Shown here piece after piece: positions 7,901 through 12,374 of a stretch of 12,374 nt of DNA (position 1 is the stretch's first letter; each line of letters starts with the position of its first letter). Source of the stretch: Pseudomonadota bacterium (GTDB lineage: Bacteria > Pseudomonadota > Gammaproteobacteria > Acidithiobacillales > Acidithiobacillaceae); assembly GCA_021839095.1 (NCBI GenBank), contig JAKCBU010000015.1, positions 1-12,374 of the forward strand. Reading direction: 5' to 3'. The position numbers and the translations under genes were made by a program. The notes under the pieces were generated by a model. It was not told the DNA's origin. It saw nothing but the letters and a program-made list of their open reading frames with translations, and did not search any database.

Positions 7901-8361
7901 ACATTGCGATAGCCGGCATCGATCAGACGTTGGCGGAAACGCTCTGGATGGAGGTGGTCGCCCACGGCGAGGACAAAAGCGTGTCGGTCGAGGAAACTGC
8001 GTGGTGGCAGGCGTTGCAAGACGGCGGACAGCGGGGCGAGGCACACGCCACGCCATTCCGGCAGCGCCGCCAGGGTGGTCAGACGGGTGGCCGTGGCATC
8101 CGCCGGAGGCGCCAGGCGATCATAGGGAAGGATTTCGCGGTCCGGGAAAATCAGCGGCGCTGGTAAGTCCGGTGCGAAAAAATGCCATTCGCGTTGCCAT
8201 TCTTCCACGTCGTGCGTGGTCGGCAGCAAAACCAGCAGCGGGCGCCGCCACTGACGCGCCATTTGCGCTGCCAGCCAGCTGTCCGCGGCACCGTAGAATT
8301 GACTAAATGCGCGCGCCGCCCCGGCGCGCGGCGGGATGCCGAGAGAAAGACTGCAATCCAA
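4912..8361 (-). CDS. mfd: Transcription-repair coupling factor
   Basis: An ATP-driven translocase that removes RNA polymerase stalled at DNA lesions and recruits UvrA. It has 1149 residues, the family's usual size. Residues 1-350 form the UvrB-like UvrA-binding module (ILPYDRLAP 77-85; RGGIVDLFPSG 166-176). About 477-540 is the CarD-like RNA-polymerase-interacting domain (GDAVTHEEYGIGRF 481-494). The helicase core has Walker A GDVGFGKTE (630-638), the DEEH box (731-734), TATPIPRTL (757-765) and the arginine-finger motif QLRGRVGRS (900-908). Residues 1000-1149 are the C-terminal regulatory domain. The only start that gives the full N-terminal domain is TTG at 8361; no upstream in-frame start was found and there is no clear Shine-Dalgarno, so initiation may be weak. 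It heads the mfd-serB transcription unit. Confidence 0.95.
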   Translation of the reverse strand: MDCSLSLGIPPRAGAARAFSQFYGAADSWLAAQMARQWRRPLLVLLPTTHDVEEWQREWHFFAPDLPAPLIFPDREILPYDRLAPPADATATRLTTLAALPEWRGVCLAPLSAVLQRLPPRSFLDRHAFVLAVGDHLHPERFRQRLIDAGYRNVSEVSEAGELAWRGGIVDLFPSGSPLPYRIEIFDTMVESIRAFDPETQRTLQKADRVSLLPAREIPVDTAALQEFRHQFRARFSGDPQRAEIYRAASRGQVPQGAEHYLPLFFPESSHLLMHFPKDGVVLLPPGLEASARHIRQDWQERHEERAHDTTHPILFPDELLLTPAEWEDALRGRALVHGQREGDAERLPTAPLPDLHSRPEAPLAALDTFLRHLPTTGRVILAAESPGRQEALSERLGKSGLLPSRVQDWPEFLAGTERIAITVAPLERGLLIREGGLVRLALISEAQIFGDRIFAQRRSANARQRNMEGLIRDLGDLQLGDAVTHEEYGIGRFQGMATPFAAQGDINEYVVLEYANNDLVYVPADHLDRIARYVGNGATEPVLSRLGSNHWDKSKAKARQKAIDAASELLDIYARRAARSGRAFPAPDDAYWEFVSRFPFEETPDQQAAIDAVIADMTNPHPMDRLVCGDVGFGKTEVALRAAFLAAHSGAQVAVLVPTTLLAQQHYENFRNRCAGLPLRVEVLSRFQSAKTHKQVLAAVAAGGVDILIGTHRLLQKDVAFHDLGLLILDEEHRFGVRQKERIKALRAEVDILTLTATPIPRTLNLSLAGLRDLSIIATPPQRRQPVRTFVQIWDDATVIEACQRELYRGGQVYFLHNEVRDIERMATTLRRLIPDARLRVAHGQMPEGELEAVMLDFYHQRFDILLSTTIIESGIDNPHANTILIHRADQFGLAQLHQLRGRVGRSHQRAYAYLFTPDPRAMSEDARRRLDAIQSLEDLGVGFALASHDLEIRGAGELLGEAQSGHMDEVGFTLFMEWLNDAVEAIRDGRDPHSLEERRTNDPEIHLNTPALIPDDYLPDVHLRLQLYKRLSDVRSDSAIDEILVEMIDRFGPIPAPTRTLFCQTRLRLSALRIGIAQIDAGPAGARLQFVPDNQVAPEKIIQFIQQSPGIYQLDGEHRLRIRRNLPDGEARCQELLQLIDQLRTQP

Positions 8362-8399
8362 TGAGTGTCTGATCTTATATGGAGACTCTGAAGAACCCT

Positions 8400-8428
8400 A
8401 GTGTAAAGGCGCGCTGTGGAAACTGCAA
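8400..8428 (-). promoter_or_regulatory. Weak promoter candidate for mfd-serB
   Basis: On the minus strand TTGCAG (plus-strand 8423-8428) and TACACT (8400-8405) are 17 bases apart, placing transcription start about 30 bases before the TTG start of mfd. The match to consensus is moderate (3/6 and 4/6), so the assignment rests mainly on position. Confidence 0.35.
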
Positions 8429-8446
8429 AACGAGAAGGCGCGATTC

Positions 8447-8475
8447 TTGCGTCGCCCCCACAGACTGGGGATACT
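8447..8475 (+). promoter_or_regulatory. Weak promoter candidate for ispD-ispF-truD
   Basis: TTGCGT (8447-8452) and GATACT (8470-8475) are separated by 17 bases, ahead of the ispD Shine-Dalgarno at 8502. The -35 match is modest (3/6) and the -10 match fair (4/6). The position fits the operon start. Confidence 0.35.
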
Positions 8476-8513
8476 GCGGGCTTGCGGCGGGGATGTACGC
8501 TAGGAGGCAAAAA

Positions 8514-9227
8514 ATGGAGCGCATCTGGGTGGTGATCCCGGCAGGTGGTCGGGGACAACGATTTGGTGCCATGCAGGCTAAACAGTATGTGCTGTTGCGC
8601 GGTCGTCCGATCCTTGCCCATACCTGGACGGTTTTTCTCCAGGAACGGCGCATCGCGGGAATCCAGTTGGTCCTCTCGGGTGAAGACATGGCCACGGATG
8701 CCTGGCACGCCTTGCTGGGGCCGCTGCCGGAACCCCTCTTCCCACCGGTGGTCGGTGGTGCCTCACGCGCGGATTCGGTGCGTCTCGGTCTGGAGGCTTT
8801 GTTGCGACAGGGGGCGGTGGCGTCTGATTGGGTATTGGTGCATGACGCTGCCCGACCCTGTCTGCGTCACCAGGATCTGCAACTCCTGCTCGACAGTCTC
8901 CCGCATTCACCCCAGGGCGCGCTGCTCGCGGTGCCCGTCGCCGATACCCTGAAGCGCGCCGAGGACGGGCATGCTTCAGGAACGGTGGAGCGAGAGGGAC
9001 TGTGGCGCGCCCTTACCCCACAGGCTTTTCCTCTCGATGCCTTGCTTGCCGCTCTGGAAGCCGCACGTGCCCGGAATCTGGCCATCACCGATGAAGCCTC
9101 GGCGATGGAGTGGCAGGGCTGGCGACCTCGCCTGATTCACGGGCACGGCGACAATATCAAGGTGACCCTCCAGGATGATCTTATGCTCGCCGCCGCCATT
9201 CTCGCCGCGCGCGAAGGAGAAGGATAA
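8514..9227 (+). CDS. ispD: 2-C-methyl-D-erythritol 4-phosphate cytidylyltransferase
   Basis: The third enzyme of the non-mevalonate (MEP) isoprenoid pathway; it couples MEP and CTP to give CDP-methylerythritol and pyrophosphate. The 237-residue protein has the nucleotide-binding loop [10 protein letters not shown] (9-18) and catalytic K23 in [17 protein letters not shown] (81-93), VHDAARPC (109-116), the TDEAS segment (192-196) and [10 protein letters not shown] (214-223). The ATG at 8514 is chosen because AGGAGG (8502-8507) lies six bases before it and the protein then begins, as in the family, directly before the nucleotide-binding loop. The open frame reaches back to 8379 but those 45 residues are Arg/Cys-rich and unlike the family. 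It heads a tight ispD-ispF-truD run, a gene order common in gammaproteobacteria and relatives. Confidence 0.94.
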   Translation: MERIWVVIPAGGRGQRFGAMQAKQYVLLRGRPILAHTWTVFLQERRIAGIQLVLSGEDMATDAWHALLGPLPEPLFPPVVGGASRADSVRLGLEALLRQGAVASDWVLVHDAARPCLRHQDLQLLLDSLPHSPQGALLAVPVADTLKRAEDGHASGTVEREGLWRALTPQAFPLDALLAALEAARARNLAITDEASAMEWQGWRPRLIHGHGDNIKVTLQDDLMLAAAILAAREGEG

Positions 9228-9231
9228 AACG

Positions 9232-9711
9232 ATGCGACTGCGTATTGGTCATGGATTCGACGTGCATGCGTTGGTGGTCGGAAGGCCGTTGATCCTTGGC
9301 GGTGTGACCGTCCCGTACGCGCATGGTCTTGCCGGTCATTCCGACGCCGATGTGCTCCTCCACGCGCTTTGCGACGCCTTACTGGGGGCGGCGGCCCTAG
9401 GCGATATCGGCCAGCATTTCCCCGACACCGATGTTCGTTTTGCGGGCGCGGACTCTCGCCTCCTGCTCCGGCATTGCTATCAACTCATTCAGGAAAAGGG
9501 GTATCGAGTAGACAATGTCGACGCGACCATCGTTTGTCAGCGCCCGAAGCTGGCCCCATACATTCCGCAGATGCGTCGCCACATTGCCGCCGACTTGGCG
9601 GTTGATCCGGATGCCATCAATGTCAAAGCCACCACCACCGAAGCCTTGGGCTATATCGGTCGGGGGGAAGGCATTGCCGCGCACGCGGTCGCCCTGATCC
9701 GGCATGTCTGA
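9232..9711 (+). CDS. ispF: 2-C-methyl-D-erythritol 2,4-cyclodiphosphate synthase
   Basis: The fifth MEP-pathway enzyme, cyclising CDP-methylerythritol 2-phosphate to methylerythritol cyclodiphosphate with loss of CMP. The family works as a trimer with a zinc ion at the active site. The 159-residue length is typical. Metal ligands are D10 and H12 in GHGFDVH and H44 in the [19 protein letters not shown] segment. Also present are GHSDADV (35-41), FPDTD (63-67) and the C-terminal signature [19 protein letters not shown] (132-150). It starts 4 bases after ispD, and a purine-rich AAGGAGAAGGA (9214-9224) inside the end of ispD serves as its ribosome binding site. IspE, which acts between IspD and IspF, is not in this window. 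Confidence 0.95.
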   Translation: MRLRIGHGFDVHALVVGRPLILGGVTVPYAHGLAGHSDADVLLHALCDALLGAAALGDIGQHFPDTDVRFAGADSRLLLRHCYQLIQEKGYRVDNVDATIVCQRPKLAPYIPQMRRHIAADLAVDPDAINVKATTTEALGYIGRGEGIAAHAVALIRHV

Positions 9712-10789
9712 AAGCCCGCCGCGCATTTATCCGGCGGATGGGGAGCCGCTCAGCGCTGAGTTGCGGCGGAGCCTGGAAGATTTCCGGGTCACGGAACGGT
9801 TGCCCTTCGCCCCATCGGGGGTGGGCGGTCATCATTGGATCGTTGTGGAAAAGCGCGGCCTCAATACCCAGGAAGTCGCTATCCGGCTCGCGCGCTGCGC
9901 GGGTGTGGCTGTCCGTGATATCGGCTTTGCTGGTCTCAAGGACCGTCACGCCATTGCCCGGCAAAGCTTTACCGTGCCAGCGGCGCCGGGCCGTGATCCC
10001 GACTGGGCCAGTCTGGAAGGGGATGATCTGCATCTTCGGCAGGTCAGCCGTCATGATCGCAAGCTGCGCCGCGGCGTGCTGCGTGGTAATCATTTCCAAC
10101 TGGTTCTGCGCGCGACCACGGGGGCGCAAAGTCTGTGGAACACCCGTCTGCGAAGCTTGGCGCAAAGAGGGTTCCCGAACTATTTCGGTGCCCAGCGTTT
10201 CGGTCATCGCAATCTGTCGGAAGCCGCACGATTATTGTCGGGACAGCGCGCGCGGATGGACCGGCATCGGCGTGGCTTGCTCTGGTCCGCCGCTCGTTCC
10301 GCCCTGTTCAATCTCGTCCTCGCCGAGCGGGTGCGACAAGGCAACTGGACCGAGATACTGCCCGGCGAGGTGGTTCAACTGGCGGGCTCACACAGTCTTT
10401 TCCTTGCTGGGTTGGCGGATCAGGAGGCGTTGCGGGCGCGGGCCGCTGACTGGGATCTGCACCCTACCGGTCCGCTACCGGGGCGGGGCGGGGTGACGCC
10501 GACCGCGGATGCCGCTGCGCTGGAGACTCTGGCCCTGAGCGCAGCGGTTGCCGCCGGTACCACGGACAATGGCCTGTATTGGGCTCGACGCTTGGCGGAA
10601 CAAGGACTGGATGCCGCCCGGCGCCCCTTGCGCGCGCGTCCCGATGATTTGACCAGCTATTGGCAGGATGCCCACACCCTCGTTCTCAGCTTTTTCCTCC
10701 CTGCCGGCGTCTTCGCGACGAGTTGTGTGGAAGGGCTCTTCGGTCAGGAGATACCCGAAGCGCAGAGGCTTGACCTTTATGTTGACTAG
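9704..10789 (+). CDS. truD: tRNA pseudouridine(13) synthase
   Basis: Isomerises uridine 13 of certain tRNAs (known for tRNA-Glu in E. coli) to pseudouridine. The 361-residue protein is close to the family's usual 350. The catalytic motif [10 protein letters not shown] (74-83) puts the essential aspartate at D80. NYFGAQRFG (159-167), [13 protein letters not shown] and the C-terminal VEGLFGQE segment are also typical. The middle region, about 170-310, corresponds to the TRUD insertion domain. The ATG overlaps the ispF stop by 8 bases and lacks a clear Shine-Dalgarno, so it is probably translated by coupling. In many gammaproteobacteria the next gene is surE, but here it is a MerR-type regulator whose promoter overlaps the truD stop. 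Confidence 0.93.
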   Translation: MSESPPRIYPADGEPLSAELRRSLEDFRVTERLPFAPSGVGGHHWIVVEKRGLNTQEVAIRLARCAGVAVRDIGFAGLKDRHAIARQSFTVPAAPGRDPDWASLEGDDLHLRQVSRHDRKLRRGVLRGNHFQLVLRATTGAQSLWNTRLRSLAQRGFPNYFGAQRFGHRNLSEAARLLSGQRARMDRHRRGLLWSAARSALFNLVLAERVRQGNWTEILPGEVVQLAGSHSLFLAGLADQEALRARAADWDLHPTGPLPGRGGVTPTADAAALETLALSAAVAAGTTDNGLYWARRLAEQGLDAARRPLRARPDDLTSYWQDAHTLVLSFFLPAGVFATSCVEGLFGQEIPEAQRLDLYVD

Positions 10790-10801
10790 ATGCCTTACAA
10801 T
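10770..10801 (+). promoter_or_regulatory. Long-spacer promoter of the MerR-type gene
   Basis: TTGACC (10770-10775) and TACAAT (10796-10801), each a 5/6 match, are separated by 20 bases. This over-long spacing is characteristic of promoters activated by MerR-family proteins through DNA untwisting, and implies autoregulation. From memory, the spacer resembles lead/cadmium pbr-type operators around an ACTAGA core, but its own dyad is imperfect. The region overlaps the last 20 bases of truD. A conventional alternative, TTGACT (10782-10787) with CACTAT 17 bases on, is weaker at -10. Confidence 0.55.
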
Positions 10802-10862
10802 GGACACTATACCTCCACCGTACAACATTACCCTGAAGCACCATAATAAGGAGAGAGTTCCC

Positions 10863-11333
10863 ATGGAAAACCCCGTAACCATTGGCCGCATGGCGCGTGA
10901 AGCCGGGCTCGCCGCAGAGACGCTGCGTTACTATGAGCGCATCGGCCTCATCCGTCCGGTGCAGCGGACGGCGGCTAATTATCGCCTCTATGATGGCCAC
11001 ACGGAAGCCCGTCTGCGGTTTATCCGGCGCGCCCAGAATCTCGGCTTTTCGCTGGCCGAAGTGAAGGATCTGTTGGAGATCAGCGGCAGCGCGGCCCATG
11101 ACATGGCGGAGGTAAAGGCCCTGACCGAGCAAAAAATCGCCGAGATCGATTTGAAGATTTCCGATTTGCGACGGATGCGTACGGCCCTTGCGCAGCAGGC
11201 CGAGCGCTGCCCCGGCCACGGTTCTGTCGAAGACTGCCCTATCCTCGCTTCCCTGGCCGAAGTGGAAGGCGGCCTGGCGCTTCGGGACCGCTGGGAACGA
11301 CGGGGTGATGATCGACTGGTGGCCGCCCCATAG
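10863..11333 (+). CDS. MerR-family metal-responsive transcriptional regulator
   Basis: A 156-residue DNA-binding activator/repressor. Residues 5-42 are the MerR winged helix-turn-helix (TIGRMAREAG, ETLRYYERIGLI, NYRLY), with the second wing around 48-72. Residues 80-113 are the long coiled-coil dimerisation helix. The C-terminal metal-binding loop is CPGHGSVEDCPIL (116-128) with C116 and C125. At the position where ZntR (C79) and MerR (C82) have a third Cys and CueR has Ser77, this protein has M81, flanked by H79. The 8-residue spacing between the two Cys matches MerR/ZntR rather than CueR (7), so metal specificity is open. The start at 10863 has AAGGAG nine bases before it; a longer frame to 10668 lies in truD and is rejected. 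No resistance pump or metal chaperone gene is next to it; its target must be elsewhere or itself. Confidence 0.88.
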   Translation: MENPVTIGRMAREAGLAAETLRYYERIGLIRPVQRTAANYRLYDGHTEARLRFIRRAQNLGFSLAEVKDLLEISGSAAHDMAEVKALTEQKIAEIDLKISDLRRMRTALAQQAERCPGHGSVEDCPILASLAEVEGGLALRDRWERRGDDRLVAAP

Positions 11334-11342
11334 TGCGGGGCG
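11324..11342 (+). terminator. GC hairpin at the merR stop codon
   Basis: A perfect six-pair stem CGCCCC / GGGGCG with a seven-base loop spans the merR stop codon. No T-run follows, so it would be at most a weak or non-canonical terminator. Confidence 0.3.
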
Positions 11343-11392
11343 ATCCGAGGGCGTCCTCATGGGTCGAGGTGCCAGGGGGCGGATAGAATGGC

Positions 11393-11418
11393 GCGGTGTC
11401 GATCATGATCGACACCGC
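11393..11418. repeat. Perfect 26-bp palindrome between merR and smr
   Basis: The 13-base arm GCGGTGTCGATCA is followed immediately by its exact reverse complement. In RNA it would fold into an 11-pair stem with a CATG loop on either strand. It lies between two convergent genes and includes the smr stop codon (TGA, plus-strand 11403-11405). A bidirectional transcription terminator or mRNA 3'-end stabiliser is the likeliest role, but there is no T-run on the plus strand and only TTCTAT on the minus strand. A protein-binding site is the alternative. Confidence 0.6.
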
Positions 11419-11978
11419 CAACCCAGCAGGATTTGCAGTGCGCCGCCGCCGCCTTCCCCGGGGCGCGCCTGGGCGAAGGCGAGCACCTCTTGATGGCGCA
11501 TCAGCCAGCCGCCTATCAGCCTTTTCAAGACAGGAATGCGGCCGGGGGAGCCCAACCCCTTCCCGTGAATGATGCAGACGCAAGTCCAGCGCCGCTGCCT
11601 GGCCTCGCGCAGGAATACCCTCAATGCGGCGCGGGCTTCTTCAACGGTACAGCCGTGCAGATCCAGTCGTTCTTGAATGCGGAATCGTCCCCGGCGCAAG
11701 TCCCGCAGCAGTGCGGGAGATAAACCAGGACGCAAATATAGCCACTCATCTCCCGATTCCAGCGCCGCATCACTGTTCAGAGGGTGTCCCAGCGTCTCAA
11801 GGACCGCCATCTCGTCCCGGTAGCGCTGCAGTGGCAAAGGCGGTGGCGGTGCCGGGCGGGGGGGTGGGGGCGGCGCTGGTAACGGGCGAACGTCGGCAAC
11901 CGCCCGTAGAAAACGCGCCGCATCCTCGATGTCGATGGTCGGATCCTGTCGATCCGGCTGATGTGGCCGCCGCCCCAC
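11403..11978 (-). CDS. Smr/MutS2 C-terminal domain protein
   Basis: A 191-residue protein with a C-terminal Smr domain (about 104-186), known elsewhere for DNA or RNA nicking and binding. The signature elements are LDLHGCTVEEA (105-115), IIHGKGLGSPG (136-146), and GGGGALQILL (176-185). The N-terminal part has the DEMAVLETL and WLYLRPGL segments common to stand-alone gammaproteobacterial Smr proteins, after a striking proline-rich stretch (33-50, about 70% Pro). It starts with GTG at 11978, 3 bases after the trxB stop, with AAAAGGA (plus-strand 11986-11992) seven bases upstream inside trxB, so coupled translation is likely. The exact biological role of stand-alone Smr proteins is not settled. 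The final residues WRCRS are encoded by the palindrome region. Confidence 0.87.
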   Translation of the reverse strand: MGRRPHQPDRQDPTIDIEDAARFLRAVADVRPLPAPPPPPRPAPPPPLPLQRYRDEMAVLETLGHPLNSDAALESGDEWLYLRPGLSPALLRDLRRGRFRIQERLDLHGCTVEEARAALRVFLREARQRRWTCVCIIHGKGLGSPGRIPVLKRLIGGWLMRHQEVLAFAQARPGEGGGGALQILLGWRCRS

Positions 11979-11981
11979 GTT

Positions 11982-12374
11982 TCAGTCCTTTTGTTGCTCC
12001 AGCCAGCGCTCCGCATCCAGTGCCGCCATGCATCCGCTGCCCGCACTGGTTACCGCCTGACGATAGACATAGTCCTGCACATCGCCCGCCGCAAAAACGC
12101 CCGCAACGCTGGTTGCCGTCGCCATGCCGTCACGTCCGCCACGAGTGATCAGATAACCACCTTCGTCCATCTCCAATTGTCCCCTGAAAATTCCGGTGTT
12201 GGGTTGATGACCGATGGCCACGAAGACTCCCGTCAGGGCTAATTCCCGGGCGTTGCCATTTTGCATCTGTTTGATCCGTAGACCGGTGACGCCGGAATGG
12301 TCCCCCAGAATCTCATCCACTGCGTGATCCCATAGGATAGTGACATTTTCTTTGGCCATCAGTTTGAGATCGGA
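11982..12374 (-). CDS. trxB: Thioredoxin reductase, C-terminal part (cut by window edge)
   Basis: An FAD/NADPH enzyme that reduces thioredoxin. Only the last 130 residues are visible; the frame is open through the window end, which removes the first FAD motif and the CxxC active site. The visible part ends the NADPH domain ([20 protein letters not shown] and [10 protein letters not shown]) and contains the C-terminal FAD-binding stretch [20 protein letters not shown], followed by [17 protein letters not shown]. These are near-diagnostic for bacterial low-molecular-weight TrxB. The Smr-domain gene follows after 3 bases and is probably cotranscribed. A second disulfide-reduction system is thus encoded about 9 kb from the glutathione cassette. 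Confidence 0.93.
   Translation of the reverse strand, partial: SDLKLMAKENVTILWDHAVDEILGDHSGVTGLRIKQMQNGNARELALTGVFVAIGHQPNTGIFRGQLEMDEGGYLITRGGRDGMATATSVAGVFAAGDVQDYVYRQAVTSAGSGCMAALDAERWLEQQKD

Larger units (their letters stand above)
8362..8513. other. Divergent intergenic region between mfd and ispD
   Basis: These 152 bases separate two genes pointing away from each other and must hold both start signals. Besides the two promoter candidates listed separately, there is a repeated octamer AAGGCGCG (8406-8413 and 8435-8442, direct, 29 bases apart). One copy lies in the mfd promoter spacer and the other just downstream of the ispD-side -35's upstream flank. No gene is apparent. An in-frame extension of ispD through this region has no family support. 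Confidence 0.5.

Noticed and set aside
8379..8513. 45-residue N-terminal extension of IspD
   Set aside because: It is unlike the family and occupies the intergenic promoter region; AGGAGG directly precedes the ATG at 8514.
10668..10862. 65-residue N-terminal extension of the MerR protein
   Set aside because: It overlaps truD in another frame; AAGGAG and the MerR family start support 10863.
1..12374. CRISPR arrays, tRNA or rRNA genes, insertion sequences and phage genes
   Set aside because: No regularly spaced repeats, no RNA-gene signatures and no transposase, integrase or phage-like proteins were seen; all large frames belong to core-metabolism or repair families.

Overview
This 12.4 kb, GC-rich window looks like core chromosome of an autotrophic or acidophilic proteobacterium of the Acidithiobacillus type. 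That assignment is an inference from family-level sequence character and gene order (ispD-ispF-truD, smr beside trxB, mfd next to serB) and was not checked by any search. Nearly every base is assigned to a recognisable household gene. I see no insertion sequences, integrases, CRISPR arrays, tRNAs or rRNAs, and no clearly novel multi-gene system.

Layout: (1) 1-1400, plus strand: the 3' end of an unidentified gene, then hpt (hypoxanthine-guanine phosphoribosyltransferase) overlapping a purine nucleoside phosphorylase-family gene, best read as S-methyl-5'-thioinosine phosphorylase. Together they would turn methylthioinosine into hypoxanthine and then IMP. (2) 1450-8361, minus strand: mfd -> serB (4-bp overlap) -> a peroxiredoxin-glutaredoxin fusion -> gor (glutathione reductase). 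The last two form a compact glutathione-powered peroxide-reduction cassette. It has its own good sigma-70-type promoter with a 13-bp palindrome in the promoter spacer. (3) 8362-8513: divergent intergenic region between mfd and ispD. (4) 8514-10789, plus strand: ispD -> ispF -> truD, tightly packed; two steps of the MEP isoprenoid pathway plus a tRNA pseudouridine synthase. (5) 10863-11333, plus strand: a MerR-family metal-type regulator. Its promoter overlaps the end of truD and has the long 20-bp spacer typical of MerR-controlled promoters, but no target gene follows it. (6) 11403-12374, minus strand: the 3' part of trxB (thioredoxin reductase) followed 3 bases later by an Smr-domain gene. 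Its stop codon lies inside a perfect 26-bp palindrome that separates it from merR.

The points most worth a second look are the palindromic operator candidate in front of the Prx-Grx/gor cassette, the unusual third-ligand position (Met81) and orphan status of the MerR regulator, the 26-bp palindrome at the merR/smr junction, loss of one of the two usual NADPH-binding arginines in Gor, and a Cys-rich CxxCxC tail on the thioinosine phosphorylase.
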